Assembly (NCBI GenBank): GCA_964636275.1
Contig: CAZWRN010000009.1
Coordinates: forward strand, 1 to 49,480
Length of the DNA stretch: 49,480 bases
Direction of reading: 5' to 3'
From: CAZWRN01 sp964636275
Lineage (GTDB): Bacteria > Patescibacteriota > Microgenomatia > Daviesbacterales > UBA10151
Part shown: piece after piece, positions 40,638 to 47,337 of the stretch
How positions within the stretch are numbered: the first letter of the stretch is position 1
Layout: each line of letters starts with the position of its first letter
Made by a program: the position numbers and the translations under genes
The notes under the pieces: generated by a model
Databases searched by the model: none
Told to the model about the DNA's origin: nothing
The model's input: the letters and a program-made list of their open reading frames with translations, nothing else

Positions 40638-41051
40638 TTACGGCAAAGGGATGCCAATCCAGTTATCTGATCTTCCAGATTCAGTCGATAACGGATCATC
40701 ATATTTATAGACTAGTGTTACAGTGGCAAAACCACCTGGTCTACGCCCATTTGGAAAATGAATTTTGTCCCATCTTCTGGGTTGAGTTGGTACTAAGGAT
40801 TCTGGTAATTGACCTGTGTAAACAACTGCAGGTGGCTGTAATCCAACTTCTAGTTGGCCAATTGGTTCGCCATTTAATAAAACTTCCCGCGAAGCTAAAA
40901 CATAAGGTCGGTTATCATTGCGAAATCCGAATCTTGAAGTTTGCCCAACTTCTTCTCCAAAAGCAACATCACCAGCTTTCTTTAAATGAGCAACAAAATT
41001 TGGCGCAATTTTTTCAGGTTTAAAATTTTTTACTTTAACAACTTCCGACAT
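40638..41051 (-). CDS. Orphan hypothetical protein next to tRNA-Ser
   Basis: A 137-residue soluble protein (VVKVKNFKPEKIAPNFVAHL, GQTSRFGFRNDNRPYVLASR, WDKIHFPNGRRPGGFATVTL) that looks globular and beta-rich, without known motifs. It has no counterpart in the right arm of the inverted duplication and lies just beyond the displaced 3' end of tRNA-Ser(GGA), so it may be cargo of an insertion. Confidence 0.6.
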   Translation of the reverse strand: MSEVVKVKNFKPEKIAPNFVAHLKKAGDVAFGEEVGQTSRFGFRNDNRPYVLASREVLLNGEPIGQLEVGLQPPAVVYTGQLPESLVPTQPRRWDKIHFPNGRRPGGFATVTLVYKYDDPLSTESGRSDNWIGIPLP

Positions 41052-41094
41052 ATAAATATTATACTATAGGGCTAATGATAATGCAAATTGTATG

Positions 41095-41225
41095 GCGGAG
41101 AGGGAGGGATTTGCGTGTATGTCGGTGCATAAATGCACAACGCCATCCCCTTCAAATCCCACCGCAAGCAAAGCAGTTTGCTTGCTCATCACATGGTTAT
41201 TTCCAAGCGGAGAGGGAGGGATTTG
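41095..41225 (-). mobile_element. ~93-bp mini-element at the tRNA-Ser(GGA) 3' end
   Basis: A 19-nt direct repeat (GCGGAGAGGGAGGGATTTG at 41095-41113 and 41207-41225) brackets a 93-bp core. On the minus strand the core carries a perfect hairpin CAAGCAAA-CTGC-TTTGCTTG (41165-41184) and a second hairpin GTGCAT..ATGCAC. A ~75% similar 91-bp core sits at the 3' end of tRNA-Ser(CGA), 44019-44149. The distal repeat still carries the encoded CCA that the tRNA itself has lost. Confidence 0.65.
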
Positions 41226-41292
41226 AACCCTCGATACCTTGCGGTATACACGCTTTCCAAGCGTGCGCACTAGGCCACTATGCGACCTCTCC
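41208..41292 (-). tRNA. tRNA-Ser(GGA), copy 1
   Basis: Class II tRNA: acceptor GGAGAGG/CCTCTCC, anticodon loop TTGGAAA with anticodon GGA, long variable arm (TATACCGCAAGGTATC), T-arm GAGGG-TTCAAAT-CCCTC and G73. No CCA follows. A TATAAT lies about 60 nt upstream, so the precursor has a 5' leader made of the GATAAATCAGAT repeat. Confidence 0.93.
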
Positions 41293-41345
41293 TAGTCCGG
41301 ATAGATCAGATATATCAGATGAGATCGGATAAATCGGATTCCGTG
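41293..41345. repeat. GATAAATCAGAT-word repeat in the tRNA-Ser leader, copy 1
   Basis: GGATAGATCAGATATATCAG and GAGATCGGATAAATCGGA iterate the same word; a close copy precedes tRNA-Ser copy 2 (47338-47385) and relatives occur at 17680-17790. Confidence 0.6.
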
Positions 41346-41494
41346 AAGCTGATTATAGCTCAAAATAGGCTTTTTTAACAATTTAAAGATCTCTTGAGCT
41401 TTACCTGAACAACCAACATCACTGATTAACCAATCAACCGATTAACTAATTAACTAATCTAACTCCTTCGCTTGTATTTCAGCCTGGAAAGTAC

Positions 41495-41500
41495 TACAGT
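41495..41500 (+). promoter_or_regulatory. -10 box, 6 nt before the membrane-protein ATG
   Basis: TACAGT-ACCTGT-ATG; the same 15 nt are conserved at the mirrored gene (46636). Confidence 0.55.
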
Positions 41501-41506
41501 ACCTGT

Positions 41507-42124
41507 ATGAAGCAGGAATTTCCTCGTAGTGAAGCGATTCGTTTTGGTTGGGAGACAGCAAAAAAAAATATCCGTTTTTATTTGATTGCTTTGCCTATTG
41601 TTTTTGCTATTAGCTTTCTTTTTAGTTCCTTGGATTCTTCTTTAGCTGAAGATGCGACTATGGCTCGCTTTGTAGTCGGAATTACCAGCTGGGTAGTTTC
41701 TAGTATTACTAGTATTGGACTGATCAGAATTTCACTGAATTTTGTTGAGAAAAAACAGTCAGCATACACTGACCTCTTTACTTATTATAACAGAACGGTA
41801 AATTATATGGCGACGAGTATCCTGTATGGTCTGATCATTGTGGCTGGTATTATTTTGCTAGTGATTCCAGCGATTTATTGGGGTATTCGTTTCCAATTTT
41901 TTAGTTACCTGGTGACTGAGAAAAATCTTGGCCCAATTGAATCACTTAAAGGCAGCTGGCAGATGACAGCTGGCCATACCTGGCAGTTATTTATTTTTGG
42001 ACTATTAATGATGGGCATCAATCTGCTAGGGGTACTCGCTCTGTTTGTCGGAATGTTTTGGGCTATCCCCACTACTCAAGTAGCCACTGCCTATATATAT
42101 AAACATCTGTCTAAACAAAATTAG
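41507..42124 (+). CDS. Six-helix integral membrane protein, copy 1
   Basis: A 205-residue protein with about six helices, a conserved cytoplasmic start (QEFPRSEAIRFGWETAKKNI) and the motif VIPAIYWGIRFQFFSYLVTE. It resembles DUF975 or glycerophosphodiesterase-membrane-domain proteins; role unknown. The NUDIX gene starts 3 nt after its stop. A close homologue is encoded at 46019-46636. Confidence 0.8.
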   Translation: MKQEFPRSEAIRFGWETAKKNIRFYLIALPIVFAISFLFSSLDSSLAEDATMARFVVGITSWVVSSITSIGLIRISLNFVEKKQSAYTDLFTYYNRTVNYMATSILYGLIIVAGIILLVIPAIYWGIRFQFFSYLVTEKNLGPIESLKGSWQMTAGHTWQLFIFGLLMMGINLLGVLALFVGMFWAIPTTQVATAYIYKHLSKQN

Positions 42125-42127
42125 TTC

Positions 42128-42637
42128 ATGAACTATCAGTATTGTCCCCTTTGTAGTAATCCTTATTCAGATCAATCGATAAAACCACAAAGGCTGCACT
42201 GCCTACAGTGTGGTTTTGATTTTTACCAAAACCCTAAACCATGTAATGGGCTAATTATTGAAAATTCGGCTGGTGAAATTTTACTAATTAAAAGAAAATA
42301 TGAACCAGACAAAGGTAAATGGGATGTGCCAGGAGGCTTTGTTGACCAACAAGAAAATCTGGAACAATCAACACTCAGAGAGGCTAAAGAGGAGCTTGGC
42401 GTAGATCTCAAAAATATTAAATATCTGGCTTCGTACCCCGATACGTATCTTTTCCAAAAGATGGATTACCCTTCATTGATTTTTATGATGTCCGCGACTT
42501 TGAAATCAGACGATATTCAGGTCGCTGATGATGCCGAGGAGTTTAGATTTTTTTCTAAAGATCAGCTACCCTGGGAGAATTTGGCGTTCAACTTTTTAAA
42601 GTCTGCACTTGAAGATTATTTAGGACAAAAGAAGTAA
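42128..42637 (+). CDS. NUDIX hydrolase with N-terminal zinc ribbon, copy 1
   Basis: A 169-residue protein: zinc ribbon YCPLCSNPY..LHCLQCGFDF (two CxxC) and a NUDIX domain with GGFVDQQENLEQSTLREAKE and EELGV (GX5EX7REUXEEXGU). It should cleave a nucleoside diphosphate-X substrate, perhaps NADH or ADP-ribose-like as in zinc-containing NudC relatives. It is coupled to the membrane-protein gene and overlaps the convergent TlyA-like gene by 18 nt. Homologue at 45506-46015. Confidence 0.9.
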   Translation: MNYQYCPLCSNPYSDQSIKPQRLHCLQCGFDFYQNPKPCNGLIIENSAGEILLIKRKYEPDKGKWDVPGGFVDQQENLEQSTLREAKEELGVDLKNIKYLASYPDTYLFQKMDYPSLIFMMSATLKSDDIQVADDAEEFRFFSKDQLPWENLAFNFLKSALEDYLGQKK

Positions 42638-43177
42638 ATATTCAGTATTGCCTCCCCCACCCAGTATCGGCGACTCAACTGCATCGTGAATCTTAAATCC
42701 TAAATCTTCAATCTCTTTTTCCACTTTTTCTTTGACTTTTAGGGCTTCTTCTTCTGGCAGAACACCTTTAACCAGTTTTGATTTGTCAGCCTGATAGTGT
42801 GGTTTGAGCAAAGCGATGATCTGGCCTTGAGGTTTTAATACAGCTTTTACAATTGGCAAAATCTTTTCCAGTTTGGTCCAGGATGCATCGATGGTGACCA
42901 GATCAACCGGCTCGGGCAGTGGTGGTAAATGCAGTACATTGGTCCTTTCCATCACTACAACCCGGGGATCATTGCGGAGTTTCCAGGCGAATTCACCATA
43001 AGCTGTATCCACAGCGTAAACTTTGGCGGCTCCATTTTGGAGTAAACAATCGACAAAGCCACCGGTAGAAGAACCAACATCGAGGACTACCAGATCTGTA
43101 ACACTGATCTGAAATTTCTCTAGAGCATGCTGAAGTTTTAATCCACCTCTTGAAACAAATTGTTTTTCATCATTCAT
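42620..43177 (-). CDS. TlyA-like rRNA methyltransferase (FtsJ fold), copy 1
   Basis: A 185-residue protein with QFVSRGGLKLQHALEKF, VLDVGSSTGGFVDCLLQNGA (SAM motif I) and LVTIDASWTKLEKILP, typical of TlyA 2'-O-methyltransferases/hemolysin A family. The usual N-terminal S4 domain is missing or reduced, so it is shorter than full TlyA (~270 aa). The internal ATG at 43177 is preferred by comparison with the copy at 44963. Confidence 0.85.
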   Translation of the reverse strand: MNDEKQFVSRGGLKLQHALEKFQISVTDLVVLDVGSSTGGFVDCLLQNGAAKVYAVDTAYGEFAWKLRNDPRVVVMERTNVLHLPPLPEPVDLVTIDASWTKLEKILPIVKAVLKPQGQIIALLKPHYQADKSKLVKGVLPEEEALKVKEKVEKEIEDLGFKIHDAVESPILGGGGNTEYLLLLS

Positions 43178-43189
43178 ATAAATAGAGGT

Positions 43190-43252
43190 CATCCTTCGAC
43201 AAGCTCAGGATAAAATTCTACTTGCTGAGCGAGTGAAACGAGTCGAAGCATT
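43190..43252. repeat. Dispersed TTCGAC..GCTCAG repeat
   Basis: Contains CCTTCGACAAGCTCAGGA and TGCTGAGCGAGTGAAACGAG followed by TCGAAGCATTAC. The corresponding spacer in the right arm lacks it, so it inserted, or was lost, after the arms diverged. Confidence 0.7.
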
Positions 43253-43661
43253 ACATTATTTCTTTCGCTTTTTTTAACAAATCTTTATCATTTGGATAAG
43301 TTAGCTTTTTCAAAGCTGCTTCATATGGCAGCCAGATGACATCGGAGACTTCACCAATCTGAGCTTTTGGCTCACCTGAGAGATACTTCATCAAAAAAAT
43401 GGTGACAACTTTAAATATTTTTTCTTCGTTTTTGGTTATGACGTATTTGGACTGACCTAGTTTGTCGATTATCTCAGCTTCAATCCCTGTTTCTTCAGCT
43501 ACTTCACGGATAGCTGCTTCTTCAGTACTCTCCCCTTCCTCTAAATGTCCTTTGGGAAAACCCCACCATTTTTCTTCCGGATTTTTCATCCGTGAATTTT
43601 CCACCAATAAAAATTGATTTTCTTTCACTACTATGCCACCGGCAGAAAATTCATTGTTCAT
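43251..43661 (-). CDS. NUDIX hydrolase, copy 1
   Basis: A 136-residue NUDIX protein: AGGIVVKENQFLLVENSRMK, then GFPKGHLEEGESTEEAAIRE and VAEETGIEAE form the nudix box. Similar proteins hydrolyse diadenosine polyphosphates or oxidised nucleotides. TAGAAT (43668-43673) lies 6 nt before the ATG. Homologue at 44426-44860 carries a repeat-derived insertion absent here. Confidence 0.9.
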   Translation of the reverse strand: MNNEFSAGGIVVKENQFLLVENSRMKNPEEKWWGFPKGHLEEGESTEEAAIREVAEETGIEAEIIDKLGQSKYVITKNEEKIFKVVTIFLMKYLSGEPKAQIGEVSDVIWLPYEAALKKLTYPNDKDLLKKAKEIM

Positions 43662-43871
43662 ATAGTCATTCTAACATTTAGCTTCCCTTTATGGTAATAA
43701 TCGGCTATTTAAGGTAAAATTCACACACGGAATTGTTTTCTAAGGAATAATTCCCATGGAGTCACAAATTATTGAGATTCAATACTCAAATAACAAAATG
43801 ACTTCGAGTCGATTTTTCCGTAGTATGACTACATATCGAGTTTAAGGCCGGTAGAAAATTCGATGCTTTTT

Positions 43872-43947
43872 GTCTCTGTAGCTCAGTGGATAGAGCGCAA
43901 CGTTGCGGACGTTGAAGTCGGGGGTTCGAGTCCCTCCAGAGACGCCA
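43872..43947 (+). tRNA. tRNA-Arg(GCG)
   Basis: Acceptor GTCTCTG/CAGAGAC perfect, D-arm GCTC-AGTGGATA-GAGC, anticodon arm CAACG-TTGCGGA-CGTTG (anticodon GCG), T-arm GGGGG-TTCGAGT-CCCTC, G73 and encoded CCA. It is 2 nt upstream of tRNA-Ser(CGA), forming one transcript. The 43662-43871 leader contains a TAAGGTAAAAT promoter-like word and small hairpins (GGAATT..AATTCC). Confidence 0.95.
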
Positions 43948-43949
43948 AA

Positions 43950-44037
43950 GGAGGAGTACCAAAGTGGTCGTAATGGGCCCGCTTCGAAAGCGGTTGTTTG
44001 GGTAACTGAACCGTGGGTTCGAATCCCACCTCCTCCG
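43950..44037 (+). tRNA. tRNA-Ser(CGA)
   Basis: Class II tRNA: acceptor GGAGGAG/CTCCTCC, anticodon loop TTCGAAA (anticodon CGA), extended variable region GTTTGGGTAACTGAAC, T-arm GTGGG-TTCGAAT-CCCAC, G73. CCA is not encoded (CCG follows). Its 3' end from the T-loop onward is repeated at 44130-44149. Confidence 0.9.
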
Positions 44038-44149
44038 CCGAGGATTACCAATGGAAGATCAAGCAAACTGCTTTGCTTGATCGGGGATGAGAAGGGTTTG
44101 ACGATGTGCATGCCTGCACCGACAAACACTCGAATCCCACCTCCTCCGC
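44019..44149 (+). mobile_element. ~91-bp mini-element at the tRNA-Ser(CGA) 3' end
   Basis: A 20-nt direct repeat (TCGAATCCCACCTCCTCCGC at 44019-44038 and 44130-44149) flanks a 91-bp core that aligns over its length with the core at 41114-41206. The identical hairpin CAAGCAAA-CTGC-TTTGCTTG is at 44060-44079 and a second, GTGCAT..TGCAC, near 44107-44119. The repeats are tRNA-specific, the core is shared, as expected for an element that uses tRNA 3' ends as attachment sites. Confidence 0.65.
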
Positions 44150-44197
44150 AAAATCTCTACCAGAAAAAAAGTCTCCCAAGGTGTAAAATACCTGAGT

Positions 44198-44425
44198 ATG
44201 GCAATAGAAAAATGGTACCTTCGACCAACAAAGGAAACTATTATGACCCGTCCTCCAGATAGTTGTAGGTGGAAATATGTTGTGGTAAAAGAAACATATC
44301 CTGATCCATTTAGTCCTCCAGTTATACAAACATTTCCGGGAGAATTTACACTTGGAGAGAAAGTTGGTTTAGAAGCTCTGAGCGAGAAAGTAAACAGGGA
44401 TAGAAATTTGAAAGGAATTGAATAA
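44198..44425 (+). CDS. Orphan hypothetical protein, 75 aa
   Basis: A 75-residue protein (MAIEKWYLRPTKETIMTRPP, YPDPFSPPVIQTFPGEFTLG) without recognised motifs. It ends directly before the NUDIX ATG, implying coupling. TAAAAT lies 8 nt before the ATG. The left arm of the duplication has no equivalent; the gene sits right after the distal repeat of the tRNA-Ser(CGA) mini-element. Moderate coding evidence only. Confidence 0.5.
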   Translation: MAIEKWYLRPTKETIMTRPPDSCRWKYVVVKETYPDPFSPPVIQTFPGEFTLGEKVGLEALSEKVNRDRNLKGIE

Positions 44426-44860
44426 ATGACCAATGAATTTTCCTCAGGGGGCATTGTCCTTCGACAAGCTCAGGATAAATCTTCTAATAATTTTGAAGTT
44501 TTATTGGTAGAAAATGCGCGGATGAAAAATCCGGAGGAAAAATGGTGGGGTTTTCCTAAAGGGCATCTGGAAGAAGGGGAGAGTACAGAGGAAGCTGCAA
44601 TTAGAGAAGTAGAAGAGGAAACCGGTATTAAGGCTGAAATTGTTGAAAAAATTGGCCAATCCAAATATGTGATTACCAAAAATAATCAAAAAATTTTTAA
44701 AGTGGTAACTATTTTTCTGATGAAATATGTAGCTGGTGAGCCAAAAGCTCAGATTGGAGAGGTCTCGGATGTGATCTGGCTGCCTTATGAAGAGGCTTTT
44801 AAAAAGCTCACCTATCCAGGAGACAAAGATTTACTAAAGAAAGCGAAGGAATTAATGTAA
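44426..44860 (+). CDS. NUDIX hydrolase, copy 2, with repeat-derived insertion
   Basis: A 144-residue NUDIX protein with the same box as copy 1 (GFPKGHLEEGESTEEAAIRE, VEEETGIKAE). After SSGGIVL it has the extra residues RQAQDKSSNNFE encoded by CTTCGACAAGCTCAGGATAAA, a copy of the dispersed repeat read in frame. The insertion lies at an edge strand before the domain core, so the enzyme is probably still active. Confidence 0.9.
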   Translation: MTNEFSSGGIVLRQAQDKSSNNFEVLLVENARMKNPEEKWWGFPKGHLEEGESTEEAAIREVEEETGIKAEIVEKIGQSKYVITKNNQKIFKVVTIFLMKYVAGEPKAQIGEVSDVIWLPYEEAFKKLTYPGDKDLLKKAKELM

Positions 44861-44861
44861 T

Positions 44862-44950
44862 TCTCCACTTCGGTCGAATAAGATCTATTACTTGAGATAA
44901 AATCCTTTTCGACCAAGCAGATTAAACTATGAATTACCGCGCGTGGAGAA
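44862..44950. other. Inverted repeat between NUDIX and TlyA genes
   Basis: TTCTCCAC at the start and GTGGAGAA at the end can pair across an 73-nt loop that contains a GAGATAAAATCC promoter-like word and a TTCGACC fragment. Meaning unclear. Confidence 0.35.
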
Positions 44951-44962
44951 ATACTTTAAATA

Positions 44963-45523
44963 ATGACTGACGAACTAAAACAATTTGTTTCCCGAGGTGG
45001 GCTCAAAATGCAGCATGCTATTGAGCAATTTGGCCTCAATGTTACAGGTTTTGTAGTGCTTGATGTTGGTTCATCTACTGGGGGCTTTGTCGATTGTCTT
45101 CTTCAAAATGGTGCGGCCAAAGTCTATGCTGTCGATACAGCTTATGGCGAATTTGCCTGGAAGCTCCGCAATGATCCACGGGTTGTTGTTATGGAAAGAA
45201 CCAATATTTTGCATTTAGCAACTCTGCCTGAAAAAGTAGATCTGATCACGATCGATGCATCCTGGACAAAACTAGAAAAAATCTTGCCAGTGGTCAAACC
45301 ATTTCTAAAACCTAATGGCAAAATTGTAGCTTTACTAAAACCACATTATCAGGCAGATAAATCCAAATTGGTTAAAGGCGTCTTAGAGGAGCAGGAAGCT
45401 TTAAGGGTGAAGGATGAAGTAGAAGAAGAGATTAAAGATTTAGGATTTAAGATTCACGATGCAATTGAATCGCCAATTCTGGGCGGGGGAGGTAATATTG
45501 AGTACTTACTTCTGCTGTCTTAA
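44963..45523 (+). CDS. TlyA-like rRNA methyltransferase (FtsJ fold), copy 2
   Basis: A 186-residue homologue of the gene at 42620-43177: QFVSRGGLKMQHAIEQF, VLDVGSSTGGFVDCLLQNGA and LITIDASWTKLEKILP are shared; roughly 85% identity by eye. The S4 domain is again absent, so the short form is ancestral to both arms. It overlaps the convergent NUDIX gene by 18 nt as in the other arm. Confidence 0.85.
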   Translation: MTDELKQFVSRGGLKMQHAIEQFGLNVTGFVVLDVGSSTGGFVDCLLQNGAAKVYAVDTAYGEFAWKLRNDPRVVVMERTNILHLATLPEKVDLITIDASWTKLEKILPVVKPFLKPNGKIVALLKPHYQADKSKLVKGVLEEQEALRVKDEVEEEIKDLGFKIHDAIESPILGGGGNIEYLLLLS

Positions 45524-46015
45524 ATAGTCTTTGAGTGCCGGCTTTAAAAAGTTGAATGCCAAATTATCCCAGGGGATTTGATTTTTGGGGAAAAACTTGA
45601 TTTCCGCAGCATCATCAGCAGCTTTAATTGAAGATCCTGTTAAAGACGCTGACAGTATAAAAATCAAAGTAGGGTATGTCATCGACTGAAAATCATAGGT
45701 ATCCGAGTAAGAGGCTAGATAATGAATATCTTTTATCTCGGCATTTAATTCCTCTTTGGCTTCTCTAATTGCCGACTGTTCCAAATTTTCCTGTAGATCA
45801 ACAAATCCACCCGGCACATCCCATTTTCCCTTATCCGGGGCATATTTTCTTTTGATTAGTAAGATCTCACCTTGAGAATTTTCAATTATTAGTCCATTAC
45901 AAGGTTTGGGATTTTGATAAAAATCAAATTCGCAATTTAAACAATGCAGATATTCTGCTTTTCGAGACTGATCAGTATAGGAAGTACCGCACCGGGGACA
46001 AAAAAGATAACTCAT
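45506..46015 (-). CDS. NUDIX hydrolase with N-terminal zinc ribbon, copy 2
   Basis: A 169-residue homologue of 42128-42637. Zinc ribbon FCPRCGTSY..LHCLNCEFDF, nudix box GGFVDLQENLEQSAIREAKE and EELNAE; the G of the terminal EEXGU is Asn here, a small deviation from copy 1. It follows the membrane-protein gene by 3 nt, the same coupling as in the left arm. Confidence 0.9.
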   Translation of the reverse strand: MSYLFCPRCGTSYTDQSRKAEYLHCLNCEFDFYQNPKPCNGLIIENSQGEILLIKRKYAPDKGKWDVPGGFVDLQENLEQSAIREAKEELNAEIKDIHYLASYSDTYDFQSMTYPTLIFILSASLTGSSIKAADDAAEIKFFPKNQIPWDNLAFNFLKPALKDYLRQQK

Positions 46016-46018
46016 TAC

Positions 46019-46636
46019 CTAGTTTTTCTTGGACAGATTTTTATAAATATATGCAGTGGCTACTTGGGTAGTAGGAACTGCCCAAAACATACCGACAAAT
46101 AGTGCCAATACACCTAAAAGATTGATACCGATCATAATCAGTCCAAAAACAAATAATTGCCAAGTCTGACCTGAAGTCATCTGCCAACTGGCTTTTAATG
46201 CCTGGATAGGTCCAAGGTTTTTTTCTGTTACTAGATAGCTAAAAAACTGGAAACGAATGCCCCAATAAATAGCTGGAATAACGAGTAATATGATCCCAGC
46301 CAAAATAATAATGCCATATAAGATGCTAGTCGCCATGTAGTTGACTGTTCGATCATAGTGAGTAAAAAGATCTGCATATTTTGACTCTTTTTTTTCAACA
46401 AAATTTAAAGCGATCTGAATAAGCCCAATGCTAGTAATACTCGAAACGATCCAACTTAAAATACCTACCACAAACCGGGCGAGTGTGGCATCTTTATCCA
46501 AGGATGAATCAACAGAATTAAAGATAAAACTAATGCCAAATACTATTAATAATGCAACGATAAAAAACCGGATATTCTTTTTAGCTGTCTCCCAGCCAAA
46601 TCGGATTGCAGTTGCGCGAGGAAATTCTTGGTTCAT
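46019..46636 (-). CDS. Six-helix integral membrane protein, copy 2
   Basis: A 205-residue homologue of 41507-42124 with identical length and the same VIPAIYWGIRFQFFSYLVTE and GVLALFVGMFWAVPTTQVAT blocks. The ATG at 46636 is chosen by comparison with copy 1; both have TACAGT-ACCTGT immediately upstream. Role unknown. Confidence 0.8.
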   Translation of the reverse strand: MNQEFPRATAIRFGWETAKKNIRFFIVALLIVFGISFIFNSVDSSLDKDATLARFVVGILSWIVSSITSIGLIQIALNFVEKKESKYADLFTHYDRTVNYMATSILYGIIILAGIILLVIPAIYWGIRFQFFSYLVTEKNLGPIQALKASWQMTSGQTWQLFVFGLIMIGINLLGVLALFVGMFWAVPTTQVATAYIYKNLSKKN

Positions 46637-46715
46637 ACAGGTACTGTAGTACTTTCTAGGCTGAAATACAAGCAAATAAAGTGAATCAGTTAATCAGTGA
46701 ATTAGGATTGTCAAA

Positions 46716-47231
46716 TTACAGGCGAAAGTAAAGTAAAATTATAAGTAAATGAAGAATAATAAACAAACAAATTATAAAATAGGCAGCCCAATTGGTGTCT
46801 ATAAGACGACCCATATCAGGTCTTTTATGATATTTTTTTGGGTCTTCATTCAATACAAACTCAACCGTTCTATTTTCTCTAAACAAGTCTCCTCTTTTAA
46901 AAAAATTATAATATAAATCTTTGTTTGGAGGCCATATTTTTTCTTCTAACTCCCTAGCACATAGAATATAATATTTCAGCATTGCAAAATTTCTAATAGT
47001 CATAACTAACCAAAAAAAACATATTAAAATTGCCATTAGAGACAAAAACGGAATAAATACTACAAGTTGTCTATTAACTAATATTCCAACTACTATAGCT
47101 ATAAAAATTGATTGTGCAGTTACCATGGCATTATATCGAGACCAGGCAACTTGGCCTTCATAGGTCAGGAGTTGAATTGCAGTGGAATACTTATCGCGAT
47201 ATTCTATTTCGTTTTGTTTATTACTGCTCAT
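46716..47231 (-). CDS. Orphan membrane protein next to tRNA-Ser
   Basis: A 171-residue protein with helices at about residues 36-75 (two), a soluble loop rich in Arg and Asp (RGDLFRENRTVEFVLNEDPK) and a C-terminal helix. Starting at MSSNKQNEIEYRDKY avoids reading through the tRNA-Ser gene. The pattern YEGQVAWSRYNAMVTAQ plus two helices faintly resembles SLATT-type effectors, but this is not secure. AT-rich and absent from the left arm. Confidence 0.6.
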   Translation of the reverse strand: MSSNKQNEIEYRDKYSTAIQLLTYEGQVAWSRYNAMVTAQSIFIAIVVGILVNRQLVVFIPFLSLMAILICFFWLVMTIRNFAMLKYYILCARELEEKIWPPNKDLYYNFFKRGDLFRENRTVEFVLNEDPKKYHKRPDMGRLIDTNWAAYFIICLFIILHLLIILLYFRL

Positions 47232-47247
47232 TTTAACTAAAAAAAGT

Positions 47248-47337
47248 TGGCGGAGAGAGGGGGATTCGAACCCCCGATACCTTGCGGTATACCACCTTTC
47301 CAAGATGGCGCACTAGACCGGGCTATGCGATCTCTCC
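47248..47337 (-). tRNA. tRNA-Ser(GGA), copy 2
   Basis: Acceptor GGAGAGA/TCTCTCC, anticodon loop TTGGAAA (GGA), variable arm TATACCGCAAGGTATC, T-arm GGGGG-TTCGAAT-CCCCC, G73 and an encoded CCA. Unlike copy 1 its 3' end is intact and carries no mini-element. It is read toward the membrane-protein gene, i.e. opposite to what mirror symmetry predicts. Confidence 0.93.

Larger units (their letters stand above)
38716..43661 (-). repeat. Left arm of a large imperfect inverted duplication
   Basis: Gene order dnaG(-), tRNA-Ser, membrane protein(+), NUDIX(+), TlyA-like(-), NUDIX(-) is the mirror image of 44426-49421. Even the 18-nt convergent overlap of NUDIX and TlyA and the TACAGT-ACCTGT-ATG promoter of the membrane protein are preserved. 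The arms differ by diverged DNA and by different orphan genes at the tRNA-Ser. Confidence 0.85.

Noticed and set aside
40547..41023. 158-codon plus-strand reading frame
   Set aside because: It is the complement of the 40638-41051 gene and starts in repeat-like sequence; composition is not protein-like.
44045..44454. Minus-strand reading frames across the tRNA-Ser element and the 75-aa gene
   Set aside because: They read through tRNA-derived sequence and oppose the better supported plus-strand genes with a -10 box.
47232..47303. N-terminal extension of the 46716 gene (MERWYTARYRGFES)
   Set aside because: The extension is the translated tRNA-Ser gene; an internal ATG after the tRNA is the natural start.
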